From the NCBI GenBank assembly GCA_014138095.1, contig JACGXE010000005.1:1-64000 (forward strand): a DNA stretch of 64,000 nt, read 5' to 3'. Shown one piece after another: positions 52,637 through 61,159 of the stretch (positions are counted from its first letter, which is position 1; each line of letters starts with the position of its first letter). The notes below the pieces were generated by a model. It was not told the origin of the DNA. It worked only from the letters and a program-made list of their open reading frames with translations, and ran no database searches. The DNA is from Ochrobactrum sp. RH2CCR150 (lineage in GTDB: Bacteria; Pseudomonadota; Alphaproteobacteria; Rhizobiales; Rhizobiaceae). Both the position numbers and the translations under genes were made by a program.

Positions 52637-54169
52637 TCAGTCGATGTCGAAGGAAACGCCCTGTGCGAGCGGGAGAGCCTTCGAATAGTTGATAGTGTTG
52701 GTTGCGCGGCGCATATAGCCCTTCCACGCATCCGAACCGGATTCACGACCGCCGCCGGTTTCCTTTTCGCCGCCGAATGCACCGCCGATTTCAGCACCCG
52801 AAGTGCCGATATTGACGTTGGCGATGCCGCAATCTGAACCTTCAGCCGAGAGGAAGCGTTCTGCTTCCTGCAGGTTCAGCGTGAAGATCGAGGACGACAG
52901 GCCTGCGCCGACTTCGTTATGGCTCGCCAGAACATCGTCGAAGTCGGAATATTTCATCACATAAAGGATCGGTGCGAAGGTTTCTTCGAGAACCGGACCT
53001 TCCTGCTTTGGCATTTCGACGATGGCTGGACGCACGTAGTAAGCGTTTTCATGGCCGCTATCGACGCGCTCGCCACCCTGAACCTTACCGCCATGGGCGG
53101 AAGCTTCCTTGAGGGCCTTCTGCATGTTGTCGAAGGCAACCTTGTCGATCAACGGACCGACCAGAGCAGTGGTTTCAAGCGGCGAACCGACGGAAACGCT
53201 GGCATAGGCCTTCTGCAGGCGCGGGACGAGAGCGTCATAAACGCTTTCATGAACGAACAGGCGACGCAGCGTCGTGCAGCGCTGACCAGCGGTGCCCATG
53301 GCGCCGAAAGCAATTGCGCGCAGAGCCATGTCGAGATCGGCCGACGGGCAGACGATACCGGCATTGTTGCCGCCGAGTTCGAGGATCGCGCGAGCGAAAC
53401 GCTTGGCAAGACGCGGACCAACTTCGCGGCCCATGCGGGTCGAGCCGGTGGCCGAGAGAACCGGAACCTTCGGGCTGTCCACGAGGACTTCGCCGATTTC
53501 GCGGTCACCGAGCAGGACCTGCGAGAGGCCTTCCGGCGCATCGCCGAAACGCTTGAGCGCGCGCTGGAAGATCGCATCGCAGGCGAGAGCGGTGAGGAGG
53601 GTCTTTTCAGACGGCTTCCAGACAACCGAGTTGCCGCAAACGATGGCGAGGGCGGCGTTCCACGACCAGACGGCGACGGGGAAGTTGAAGGCGGAGATGA
53701 CGCCGACAACGCCGAGCGGATGCCAGGTTTCCATCATGCGATGGCCAGCGCGTTCGGTGGCAATCGTCAAGCCGTAGAGCTGGCGTGACAGACCGACAGC
53801 GAAATCGCAGATGTCGATCATTTCCTGGACTTCGCCGAGGCCTTCCGAAGTGATCTTGCCAGCTTCGATCGAAACGAGGCGGCCGAGATCTTCCTTGGAA
53901 GCGCGCAGTTCTTCGCCCAGAAGACGGATCAGTTCGCCGCGCTTCGGTGCCGGAACATTGCGCCAGGCGCGAAAGGCTTCATCACCCTTGTCGATGATCT
54001 TGGCAGCGTCGTCCTTGCTGTGGGTCTTGACGGATGCGATCTGCTCGCCCGAGACCGGGCTGAAACCAGCAAAGTTGCCTGCGGTGTAAACGGCAGCGTC
54101 AACACCGAGCTTGGCGAGAAGCTCTGCGGCTTCCTTCTTCACATCGACTTTTCTGACAGCGGTGTTCAT
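52637..54169 (-). CDS. amaB: L-2-aminoadipate-6-semialdehyde dehydrogenase (ALDH7 type)
   Basis: 510-residue NAD-dependent aldehyde dehydrogenase of the ALDH7/antiquitin family. Catalytic Cys in GTAGQRCTTLRR (about residue 300), general-base Glu in ILELGGNNAGIV (about 266), and the terminal GGAFGGEKETGGGRESGSDAWK. ALDH7 enzymes oxidise aminoadipate semialdehyde in lysine/pipecolate breakdown. The downstream partner hglS and the nearby AmaA-type oxidase agree with that. Separated from hglS by 24 bases; part of the same operon reading left. Confidence 0.87.
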   Translation of the reverse strand: MNTAVRKVDVKKEAAELLAKLGVDAAVYTAGNFAGFSPVSGEQIASVKTHSKDDAAKIIDKGDEAFRAWRNVPAPKRGELIRLLGEELRASKEDLGRLVSIEAGKITSEGLGEVQEMIDICDFAVGLSRQLYGLTIATERAGHRMMETWHPLGVVGVISAFNFPVAVWSWNAALAIVCGNSVVWKPSEKTLLTALACDAIFQRALKRFGDAPEGLSQVLLGDREIGEVLVDSPKVPVLSATGSTRMGREVGPRLAKRFARAILELGGNNAGIVCPSADLDMALRAIAFGAMGTAGQRCTTLRRLFVHESVYDALVPRLQKAYASVSVGSPLETTALVGPLIDKVAFDNMQKALKEASAHGGKVQGGERVDSGHENAYYVRPAIVEMPKQEGPVLEETFAPILYVMKYSDFDDVLASHNEVGAGLSSSIFTLNLQEAERFLSAEGSDCGIANVNIGTSGAEIGGAFGGEKETGGGRESGSDAWKGYMRRATNTINYSKALPLAQGVSFDID

Positions 54170-54193
54170 AGCTTTCCTCTCTATGTCTTAACT

Positions 54194-55594
54194 TTACTCT
54201 GCCGCTTCAAGGCCGCCGAGGCGGGCCTGTAGGGCTTCGATGGATTCACGTTCGATACGGGCGTAATGCTCGAATTCGTTGAGAACCTTGGCGCCAAGGT
54301 CTTCTTCAAAGCGCTTCTGGTTCGGGCTTTCCACGAATTCCTGCGTGTCGTCATCGCCCAGATTGGACTGGAATATACCGGCAGCGCTGACCGGCAGGAA
54401 GTCTTCATAGGTCAGCGGGTCGAACTGAACCGCGCCAGCGGCTACAAGAAGCTCGATATCGGTGTTTGGCTTGAAGCTTGCAAGCTTTGCGGCGTCCTTG
54501 ACCGAATAGGCGAAGTAGCCGAGGCCCGCTTCACGAATGCCAGCCCATGTGTCCGGGAAAGCTGCGAACGTGTCGCTCAGCGCCTTCACATAGGTGCTAG
54601 CATTGGAGCCATCCGGGGCCGGACGGGCAATGGCGCGGGTGTCGTTGAGAAGCTTGTCGTAAAGGCCGCGCCCCTTTGGCGTCAGGGCAATGCCGCGCTG
54701 TTCAATTTCACCGAAACGGGCGGTGTGCGAACCGGGGGTCCACTGACCGTCGCTGCCTATGAAAGAGACTTCTTCTTCCAGCGCCTTGAACGAGGTCTGG
54801 CGCAGGAGGATCGGGCACTTGCGGGTTGGCGGGCCTTCGACAACAGCCTTCGGATTGATGCCCCGTTCCGGCATCTGGTCCTGCACGGCGTCGATGTCGA
54901 GCGTGCGCGGTGTCAGATGGTTGATATGCGGGCCCTTGAACGAAACAACGTCGGCAATCAGGCGGTGTGCATCATGCAGGCGATGGTATAGCTCGGTCGA
55001 GACATTGGCGTGATCGTGCCAGCGGAAGGTTTCCAGCACTTCGGCAACGAAAGCCTTGGCGTCGGCATCATTGAGGCCGCCTTCGGCTTCTGCCTTCTCG
55101 ACAAGCACTACCGCGCCCGCGGTAAAGATGTTGCGCTTGGCCAGAACTTCTTCCGACTCCGCACGCAGCTTCTCGTCGGCGATGAGGTCGAGACGAAGAA
55201 GCGAGGTGAAGACGCGGAACGGATTGTGCTTCAGCGCGGCATCGTCAATCGGACGGAAAGCGGTGGAGTGCACAGGAACGCCAGCCGCGCTCAGGTCGTA
55301 ATAGCCGACCGGGAACATGCCCATCACCGCGAAGACACGGCGCATCATGGAAAGTTCAGCAGCGGTACCGAGGCGGATAGCGCCATGACGCTCTTCGGAA
55401 ATACGCTCCAGCGAGTCGGTTTCCGTGAGGCGTTCGTGCAGATGGCTGTCGTCCGCCAGAACCTTGGCGTTCACATCTGCGACGAGTTCCATCAGCGTGC
55501 CGTAGGCAGGCACTTCTTCCCTGTACATGCCGGACATCGCAGCCGAAAAGGCGGAGCGAATGGCGTCTGGCGATACGAATTTCTGCGCGTTCAT
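54194..55594 (-). CDS. hglS: 2-oxoadipate dioxygenase/decarboxylase (HglS, DUF1338)
   Basis: 466-residue DUF1338/VOC-like iron enzyme. HglS of Pseudomonas putida converts 2-oxoadipate to D-2-hydroxyglutarate in the D-lysine branch. Candidate iron ligands are in PVHSTAFRPID and the FKGPHINHLTPRTLDID segment (HxH type), plus a late Glu; FRWHDHANVSTELYHRLHDAH is also conserved. First gene of the leftward hglS-amaB operon, divergent from a LysR gene. GCGCGTTCATGG precedes the start; no strong ribosome site is apparent. Confidence 0.87.
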   Translation of the reverse strand: MNAQKFVSPDAIRSAFSAAMSGMYREEVPAYGTLMELVADVNAKVLADDSHLHERLTETDSLERISEERHGAIRLGTAAELSMMRRVFAVMGMFPVGYYDLSAAGVPVHSTAFRPIDDAALKHNPFRVFTSLLRLDLIADEKLRAESEEVLAKRNIFTAGAVVLVEKAEAEGGLNDADAKAFVAEVLETFRWHDHANVSTELYHRLHDAHRLIADVVSFKGPHINHLTPRTLDIDAVQDQMPERGINPKAVVEGPPTRKCPILLRQTSFKALEEEVSFIGSDGQWTPGSHTARFGEIEQRGIALTPKGRGLYDKLLNDTRAIARPAPDGSNASTYVKALSDTFAAFPDTWAGIREAGLGYFAYSVKDAAKLASFKPNTDIELLVAAGAVQFDPLTYEDFLPVSAAGIFQSNLGDDDTQEFVESPNQKRFEEDLGAKVLNEFEHYARIERESIEALQARLGGLEAAE

Positions 55595-55666
55595 GGCGTA
55601 TGCTTCCGTGGACCTTGGATCGTCTTTGTAGGGGTCATATTCAGCATTGCGAAAACATGACGGGAT

Positions 55667-55686
55667 TATGATGAAAATGTATCATA
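55667..55686. promoter_or_regulatory. Candidate LysR operator between hglS and the LysR gene
   Basis: Perfect six-base arms TATGAT / ATCATA with an eight-base centre, a T-N11-A-type dyad as LysR proteins prefer, 58 bases before the LysR start and 72 bases before hglS on the other side. Confidence 0.5.
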
Positions 55687-55743
55687 TCAGCCGCTTTCCG
55701 GTTATGATTGCGCCGAAAGCAACTATGTTAATGCGAGATTGGA

Positions 55744-56676
55744 ATGAAGCTAAGCAGGAGACTGATTCCGGACATCGCCACTTTGCAAGCCTTTGAATGT
55801 GCTGCGCGGCATGGCAGCTTCACCCAGGCGGCCAATGAACTCAATCTCACCCAGAGCGCCGTCAGCCGTCAGATCAAGGATCTGGAAAGCCAGCTCGGCG
55901 TGCTTTTGTTCGAGCGTATCCGCCAGCGCATTCTCCTGTCCGATGCGGGGCGCAAGTTTCTGCCGGAAGTCCGGCGTCTTCTCAACCAGACCGAAGATAC
56001 GATGTTGCGCGCCATGGCTTCGGCGCAGTCCACATCGTCTTTCAGCGTCGCGACCTTGCCGACATTCGGCACGCGCTGGCTGATGCCGCGTATCCCCGAT
56101 TTTGTCGAGAAACATCCCGGCATTGCCATCAATGTGGCGTCGCGTTCGGGCGTCTTCGATTTCGAGGAACAGCCGCACGATCTTGCCATTCACTATGGGC
56201 AGCCGGTCTGGGCGCACGCAACCTGCACTTTTCTGTGCAGCGAGGTGATCGTGCCCGTCGCAAGCCCGCGCCTGCTGGAAGCGCGCCATCCCGCCGCGCC
56301 GGAAGATCTGGAAAGTGAGCCGCTTCTGCATCTCGCGACACGTCCGAAAATGTGGGCACAATGGTTTGAGAGCTGCGGCGTCGAGGGGCAGTCCGCCTAT
56401 CGTGGGCACCGTTTCGACCAGTTCTCGATGGTGATCGGGGCGGCGCTGGCCGGTCTCGGCTTTGCGCTTCTACCGCTTTACCTGATCGAGCAGGAACTGC
56501 GTGATGGCGATCTGGTGCTGCTTTTCGAAAAGCCCATGCGTACCGAGAATGACTATTATCTCGTTGTGCCGGAAGGAAAACTGGAGAATCCGCTGACCCA
56601 GGTGTTCTGCCAGTGGATCGCCGGGCAGGTGGGCAATACGGACTATTCGGCACTGGTTCATTCCAAACCGGAATGA
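55744..56676 (+). CDS. LysR-family regulator (GcvA-like), lysine catabolism locus
   Basis: 310-residue LysR regulator. HTH at about residues 8-65 (LQAFECAARHGSFTQAANELNLTQSAVSRQIKDLESQLGVLLFERI) and a GcvA-type effector domain (FGTRWLMPRIPDFVEKHPGI; PLYLIEQELRDGDLVLLF). Divergent from hglS-amaB and upstream of an AmaA-type oxidase in the same direction, it likely activates both sets in response to a lysine-derived metabolite. Inducer not known. Confidence 0.88.
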   Translation: MKLSRRLIPDIATLQAFECAARHGSFTQAANELNLTQSAVSRQIKDLESQLGVLLFERIRQRILLSDAGRKFLPEVRRLLNQTEDTMLRAMASAQSTSSFSVATLPTFGTRWLMPRIPDFVEKHPGIAINVASRSGVFDFEEQPHDLAIHYGQPVWAHATCTFLCSEVIVPVASPRLLEARHPAAPEDLESEPLLHLATRPKMWAQWFESCGVEGQSAYRGHRFDQFSMVIGAALAGLGFALLPLYLIEQELRDGDLVLLFEKPMRTENDYYLVVPEGKLENPLTQVFCQWIAGQVGNTDYSALVHSKPE

Positions 56677-56758
56677 ATTGTTGCGCAATTAGCGCTGTCC
56701 ATCCGGCTTTCGCGGCGTGAAATAGATGCAGTCGGGTGGATAGCCCGTTTTCCACTAT

Positions 56759-58060
56759 ATGAAATGGTTGCTCTCAATGTTGAACGATCCGCGCTCTCAT
56801 GGTCTTTGGGAAAAGACCGCTCCGGCTGCTCCGAAGACCACGTCGCTGCAAGGTGACATGACGGCGGACGTGGTGATTGTGGGCGGCGGTTTCTCCGGTC
56901 TTTCCACGGCTTTGCATCTGGCGGAAAAGGGCGTGAAGGCGATCGTCCTTGAAGGTATTGAGATCGGCTTTGGCGGTTCGGGTCGCAATGTGGGTCTGGT
57001 CAACGCCGGCATGTGGGTGATGCCCGATGATCTGCCGGGTGTTCTCGGCGAAAAATACGGTGCGCGTCTGCTCGATGTTCTGGGCAATGGACCGAAGCTG
57101 GTTTTCGAAATCATCGAGAAAAACAAGATTGCCTGCGAAGTCGAAAAGCAGGGCACGCTGCATTGCGCCGTGGGCGCGAAGGGCCTGAAGGAACTGGAAG
57201 ACCGCTGTGAGCAATGGGCACGTCGTGGCGCCAATGTGAAACTGCTCGACGCCAGGGAAACGGAAGCCAAGGTCGGCACCAAGGCCTATGCGGGTTCGCT
57301 GCTCGATCTGCGCGCCGGTACGATCCAGCCGCTGGCCTATGTGCGCGGTCTGGCCCATGCGGCAGTTGGCGCAGGCGCACAGATTTTCACGGGCAGCCCG
57401 GTGGTCGGCGCCAGCGAGCAGAACGGCAAGTGGACCGTCAAAACCGCCAAGGGTTCGGTCACGGCTGACTGGGTGGTCGTCGCCACCAATGCCTATACCA
57501 ATGCGCCATGGGCAGAAGTCCGCGCCGAACTGGTACATCTGCCCTATTTCAATTTTGCAACCACGCCGCTCTCCGACAATCTGAAAAAGAGCATTCTGCC
57601 GGAACGTCAGGGCGCTTGGGACACGAAGGAAGTTCTGTCGTCCTTCCGTTTCGACCAACAGGGTCGTCTGGTGTTCGGCAGCGTCGGTGCCTTGCGCAAT
57701 ACAGGCGCTTCCGTACACAAGGCCTGGGCGAAGAAGTCGCTCAAGCGCCTGTTCCCGCAGATCGGCAATGTCGAGTTCGAAGCGGAATGGTATGGTAAGA
57801 TCGGCATGACCAATGACAGCCTGCCGAAGTTCCATCGTCTGGCCCGCAATGTGGTCGGCTTCTCCGGCTATAATGGTCGCGGCATTGTCCCGGGCACCGT
57901 GTTCGGCAAGATCCTGTCGCAGCTCGTTTCGGGCGAAATCAAGGAAGACGATCTGCCGCTGCCGGTCAGCGATCCGAAGGCGCAAAACTTCCGTGGTGTT
58001 CGCGAAGCTTACTACGAAGCGGGCGCGCAGATCGCCCATGTGGCGGAAATGGTAATCTGA
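56759..58060 (+). CDS. amaA: FAD-dependent amine oxidase, L-pipecolate oxidase-like (AmaA)
   Basis: 433-residue DAO-fold flavoprotein. FAD-binding DVVIVGGGFSGLSTALHLAEKG at about 37-60 and GIEIGFGGSGRNVGLVNAGMWV after it, as in P. putida AmaA, which oxidises L-pipecolate to piperideine-6-carboxylate. The C-terminal FSGYNGRGIVPGTVFGKILSQLV contacts FAD. Together with AmaB and HglS it forms the lower lysine pathway via pipecolate. The start may be ATG 56759 or ATG 56777; neither has a convincing ribosome site. It follows the LysR gene by 82 bases and ends in a terminator. Confidence 0.86.
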   Translation: MKWLLSMLNDPRSHGLWEKTAPAAPKTTSLQGDMTADVVIVGGGFSGLSTALHLAEKGVKAIVLEGIEIGFGGSGRNVGLVNAGMWVMPDDLPGVLGEKYGARLLDVLGNGPKLVFEIIEKNKIACEVEKQGTLHCAVGAKGLKELEDRCEQWARRGANVKLLDARETEAKVGTKAYAGSLLDLRAGTIQPLAYVRGLAHAAVGAGAQIFTGSPVVGASEQNGKWTVKTAKGSVTADWVVVATNAYTNAPWAEVRAELVHLPYFNFATTPLSDNLKKSILPERQGAWDTKEVLSSFRFDQQGRLVFGSVGALRNTGASVHKAWAKKSLKRLFPQIGNVEFEAEWYGKIGMTNDSLPKFHRLARNVVGFSGYNGRGIVPGTVFGKILSQLVSGEIKEDDLPLPVSDPKAQNFRGVREAYYEAGAQIAHVAEMVI

Positions 58061-58117
58061 TTTTTTGCGCCCCTGCGGCTTGTCATAAAACCGCAGCGCA
58101 AATCCTCTATTGCGATG

Positions 58118-58145
58118 CGCATCGTCTCCAAGTTGGAGAGATGCG
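58118..58145 (+). promoter_or_regulatory. Long hairpin after amaA
   Basis: Inner arms TCTCCAA / TTGGAGA with a one-base centre, extended by CGCATC and GATGCG with one bulged G on the left. About 60 bases past the amaA stop; probably a 3' stability hairpin preceding the true terminator. Confidence 0.45.
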
Positions 58146-58180
58146 GATCGCTGATAGGCATGAACATTCAATGCCTTATA

Positions 58181-58218
58181 AGCCTTCCGATGGACGCGAT
58201 TCCGCCGGAAGGCTTTTT
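58181..58218 (+). terminator. Intrinsic terminator of amaA
   Basis: Arms AGCCTTCC / GGAAGGCT with an 18-base interior containing a further short pairing, followed by TTTTT. About 120 bases after the amaA stop. Confidence 0.8.
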
Positions 58219-58225
58219 GCATCCA

Positions 58226-58304
58226 AGCATTTCCAGCAAAAGTGCGAAGCGGTTTTGCGTCGGATAATGCGTAAAGACAAATAACTGGAGCGGTTCCACC
58301 GCTT
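58226..58304. repeat. Dispersed GCATTTCC-type intergenic repeat
   Basis: Begins AGCATTTCCAGCAAAAGTGC, continues through GCGGTTTTGCGTCGGATAAT and ends with the dyad AGCGGT-tcc-ACCGCT at 58289-58303. Its first part recurs at 36106. From memory, near-identical copies are scattered in Brucella and Rhizobium genomes. Function unknown. Confidence 0.55.
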
Positions 58305-58325
58305 CGAATTTACGACGCAGGATGT

Positions 58326-58354
58326 TTGACAGGTGCACCATGAATGGAAATGAT
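58326..58354 (+). promoter_or_regulatory. Candidate promoter of the ferric-type importer operon
   Basis: Consensus -35 TTGACA (58326-58331), 17-base spacer, and AATGAT (58349-58354; four of six matches to TATAAT). It would give a leader of about 110 bases before the ATG at 58469. Confidence 0.4.
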
Positions 58355-58468
58355 CGTGCCTATCGCCATAACAGTATCTGCGCGCTATCAGTTCGCACGC
58401 GGCAGGGCTGCGCTGGCATTGCCGGCCATGCTGGCGAGCATTACACCGAAATTCGAGGAGCAAACCCC

Positions 58469-59449
58469 ATGAACAAGATGCTGAAGCGGGCCGTTGCCGT
58501 ACCTGCGCTTCTTGCTCTATCCATCGCTGTGGCACAGGCCGACACGCTGACGCTTTATACCTCGCAGCCAGAAGCGGATGCGACCAAGACCGTCGAGGCT
58601 TTCCGCAAGGCCAACCCGGAAACGGAAGTGCAGATTTTCCGCTCCGGCACCAGCGAACTCCTCACCAAGCTTGCCGCTGAATTTTCCGCCGGTGCGCCGC
58701 AGCCAGACGTGCTGCTGATTGCCGATGCGGTGACCATGGAAGGCCTGAAGAAGGACAAGCGCCTGCTCGCCTATCCGGAAGCAAAGCTCGATGGTTTTGC
58801 AGCCGACGCCTATGACGCCGACAAGACCTATTTCGGTTCCAAGCTGATCACCACCGGCATTGCCTATAATACCGGCGCGTCGCAGAAGCCGGAACATTGG
58901 GCCGATCTCGCCAAGGCTGATTATAAGGGCCAGGTGGTCATGCCGAGCCCGCTTTATTCGGGCGCAGCGGCTTACCTGCTGAGCGGTTTTGCACTCAACA
59001 AGGATCTGGGCTGGGATTACTTCAAGAATCTCAAGGCCAATGAACTAGCAAGCGTGAAGGGCAACGGCGCTGTGCTGAAGTCTGTTGCCAGCGGTGAAAA
59101 GCCTTACGGCATCCTCGTCGACTTCATGGCGCTCAACGCCAAGGCCAAGGGCTCGCCGGTCGAGTTTGTGTTCCCGTCGGAAGGCGTGCCTGCCGTGACC
59201 GAGCCGGTCGCCATCATGGCCACTGCAAAGAATGTCGATGGCGCCAAGAAGTTCGTTGACTTCATCCTCTCCGACAATGGTCAGAAGCTGGCGCTGGATC
59301 AGGGCTATCTGCCTGCCAAGGAAGGCGTTGGCCGTCCTGCCTGGCTGCCGGAAGGCACCAAGATCAACATCATGTCTATCGACACCCAGAAGGTTCTCGA
59401 TCAGACTGATGCCGACAAGAAGCAGTTCTCCGAGCTGTTTGGCGGATAA
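58469..59449 (+). CDS. ABC transporter periplasmic binding protein, ferric-iron type
   Basis: 326-residue binding protein of the FbpA/SfuA (extracellular solute-binding family 1) type. Signal peptide MNKMLKRAVAVPALLALSIAVAQA, cut about residue 24; mature sequence starts DTLTLYTSQPEADATKTVEAF. Family members bind Fe3+, phosphosugars or 2-aminoethylphosphonate. Of the Fe3+-binding tyrosine pair usually found in FbpA I see no clear YY motif, so iron is not certain. GAGGAG precedes the start, eight bases away. Leads a three-gene importer operon. Confidence 0.84.
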   Translation: MNKMLKRAVAVPALLALSIAVAQADTLTLYTSQPEADATKTVEAFRKANPETEVQIFRSGTSELLTKLAAEFSAGAPQPDVLLIADAVTMEGLKKDKRLLAYPEAKLDGFAADAYDADKTYFGSKLITTGIAYNTGASQKPEHWADLAKADYKGQVVMPSPLYSGAAAYLLSGFALNKDLGWDYFKNLKANELASVKGNGAVLKSVASGEKPYGILVDFMALNAKAKGSPVEFVFPSEGVPAVTEPVAIMATAKNVDGAKKFVDFILSDNGQKLALDQGYLPAKEGVGRPAWLPEGTKINIMSIDTQKVLDQTDADKKQFSELFGG

Positions 59450-59458
59450 GGCATTTCG

Positions 59459-61159
59459 ATGCGTATCATGAAAGACCTTCAGGGCCGCGATGCGGCCCTG
59501 ATTGTTGGCGTAACACTGATCGTGGCGGTTCTGTCGCTTCTGCCGATGGGCAGGCTGCTGGTGGAGCTTGTTGCGCCGCAGGGGCAGTTTTCGACATCGG
59601 TTCTGGTTGAGACGCTGGGCAGCCAGTCGACATGGATTGCAACGTGGCATTCCCTGCAAATCGGCATTGGCGGCACATTGCTGGCACTTGCCTTCGGCAT
59701 TGCCGCGGCCTTGCTGGTGGGTCTCACCAATATGCGCGGGCGCAATGTCTTCGTACTTTTCTATGTAACGCCGCTGTTGATCGCACCGCAGGTAACGGCG
59801 CTGGCCTGGCTCCAGCTGTTCGGGCCGTCGAGCCAGTTTCTGAAACTCCTCGGCATGGCTCCGCCACTTGGCAGCCGCAATCCGCTCTATTCCGTTTGGG
59901 GCATTATCTTTCTGCTCGGCGTGCAATATGGGCCGCTGGTTTTCCTCATCGTGCGGGCAGGCTTGCGCAAACTGCCGCGTGAACTGGTCGAGGCCGGTTT
60001 GAGCGCAGGTGCGAGCAAATGGACCGTGCTGCGCACCATCATATTGCCGCTGATGACGCCATCGATCATCGGCGCCGCCGCTCTGGCCTTTGTGTCCTGC
60101 GTCGGCAATTTCGGCATTCCGGCCTTTCTGGGCATTCCGTCGAATTATCTCGTCCTGCCGACGCTGATCTATCAGCGTCTTGCCGGTGGCGGTCCATCGG
60201 TCCTGTCAAGCGTCGCGGTTCTGTCGGTGCTGATCGGGCTGATCGCCATGGCGGGCATCGCAGCGCAGGATTATGCGTCGCGCAGGCGCGATTTCCGCAT
60301 CGTTTCCACATCGCTGCCCGCAGCACCTTTCGCGCTCGGCCCGTGGCGTCTGCTGGCCGAAGTTGTGGCATGGCTGATGATTGTCGTCGTGCTCGCACTG
60401 CCATTGATCGGGTTGACGCTTTCGGCGCTGGTTCCGGCCTATGGTGTGCCTCTGACCTTCGCCACCGCGACATTCGAAAATTTCCGCTTCGTGCTCATGG
60501 AGCATGGCGGCGCGGCGCGCGCCTTCGGCAACAGCATCCTGTTGTCGCTGATTGCAGCACTTTTTGCCGTTTTGATCGCCGTGCCGCTCGCCTATATGCT
60601 GGCCTGGCGGAAGCGGCGCTGGACCCCGGTGCTCAATTTCGCAGCCGAGCTGCCCTATGCTCTTCCCGGCGTCGTGCTGGCGATTGCCTGTCTGCTGCTG
60701 TTCCTGAAACCGCTGCCTGTGATCGGCGTCAGCCTGTACAACACGCTCTGGATCATCCTGTTCGCCTATCTCGCGCGGTTCTTCGTGCTGGCGCTGCGGC
60801 CAACGGTTGCTGGTCTGCACCAGATCGACCGGGCGATGGAGGAAGCGGCACGCATTGCGGGCGCAGGGCTTTTCTATCGGCTGCGCACGATTATATTTCC
60901 TCTTGTCGCACCGGCGACGCTTGCTGGCGGCGTGCTCATCTTCATGACCGCGTTTTGCGAGCTGACGGTTTCGGCGCTTCTCTGGGCGTCGGGATCGGAA
61001 ACGCTGGGTGTGGTGATGTTTTCTTTCGAACAGGCGGGTGATTCCGCCTATGCGGCTGCCTTATCCATTGTGGCCGTTGCGGTGACATTCATGCTGATGC
61101 TTGCAACAAATCTGTTTGCGCGGCGTCTTCCAAACGGAGTCCTGCCATGGCGCGACTGA
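59459..61159 (+). CDS. ABC transporter permease with two fused transport domains, ferric-iron type
   Basis: 566-residue inner-membrane protein with about twelve helices. Two EAA motifs, ELVEAGLSAGASKWTVLRTIILPLM (about 175-200) and MEEAARIAGAGLFYRLRTIIFPLV (about 460-485), show that two permease units are fused, as in FbpB/SfuB and in aminoethylphosphonate permeases. Partner of the flanking binding protein and ATPase. The gene ends 13 bases inside the start of the ATPase gene. Confidence 0.9.
   Translation: MRIMKDLQGRDAALIVGVTLIVAVLSLLPMGRLLVELVAPQGQFSTSVLVETLGSQSTWIATWHSLQIGIGGTLLALAFGIAAALLVGLTNMRGRNVFVLFYVTPLLIAPQVTALAWLQLFGPSSQFLKLLGMAPPLGSRNPLYSVWGIIFLLGVQYGPLVFLIVRAGLRKLPRELVEAGLSAGASKWTVLRTIILPLMTPSIIGAAALAFVSCVGNFGIPAFLGIPSNYLVLPTLIYQRLAGGGPSVLSSVAVLSVLIGLIAMAGIAAQDYASRRRDFRIVSTSLPAAPFALGPWRLLAEVVAWLMIVVVLALPLIGLTLSALVPAYGVPLTFATATFENFRFVLMEHGGAARAFGNSILLSLIAALFAVLIAVPLAYMLAWRKRRWTPVLNFAAELPYALPGVVLAIACLLLFLKPLPVIGVSLYNTLWIILFAYLARFFVLALRPTVAGLHQIDRAMEEAARIAGAGLFYRLRTIIFPLVAPATLAGGVLIFMTAFCELTVSALLWASGSETLGVVMFSFEQAGDSAYAAALSIVAVAVTFMLMLATNLFARRLPNGVLPWRD

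Larger units (their letters stand above)
58061..58468 (+). other. Intergenic region between amaA and the ferric-type importer (408 bp, no gene)
   Basis: Contains, in order, a long hairpin (58118-58145), an intrinsic terminator for amaA (58181-58218), a dispersed repeat (58226-58304), a promoter candidate (58326-58354) and an untranslated leader to the next start. Open frame from 58322 joins the importer gene but lacks a ribosome site there. I see no obvious iron-box (Fur, Irr or RirA type) match. Confidence 0.5.

Noticed and set aside
58322..58468. N-terminal extension of the ferric-type binding protein
   Set aside because: It would bury the signal peptide; the ATG at 58469 has GAGGAG and starts directly with a Sec signal.
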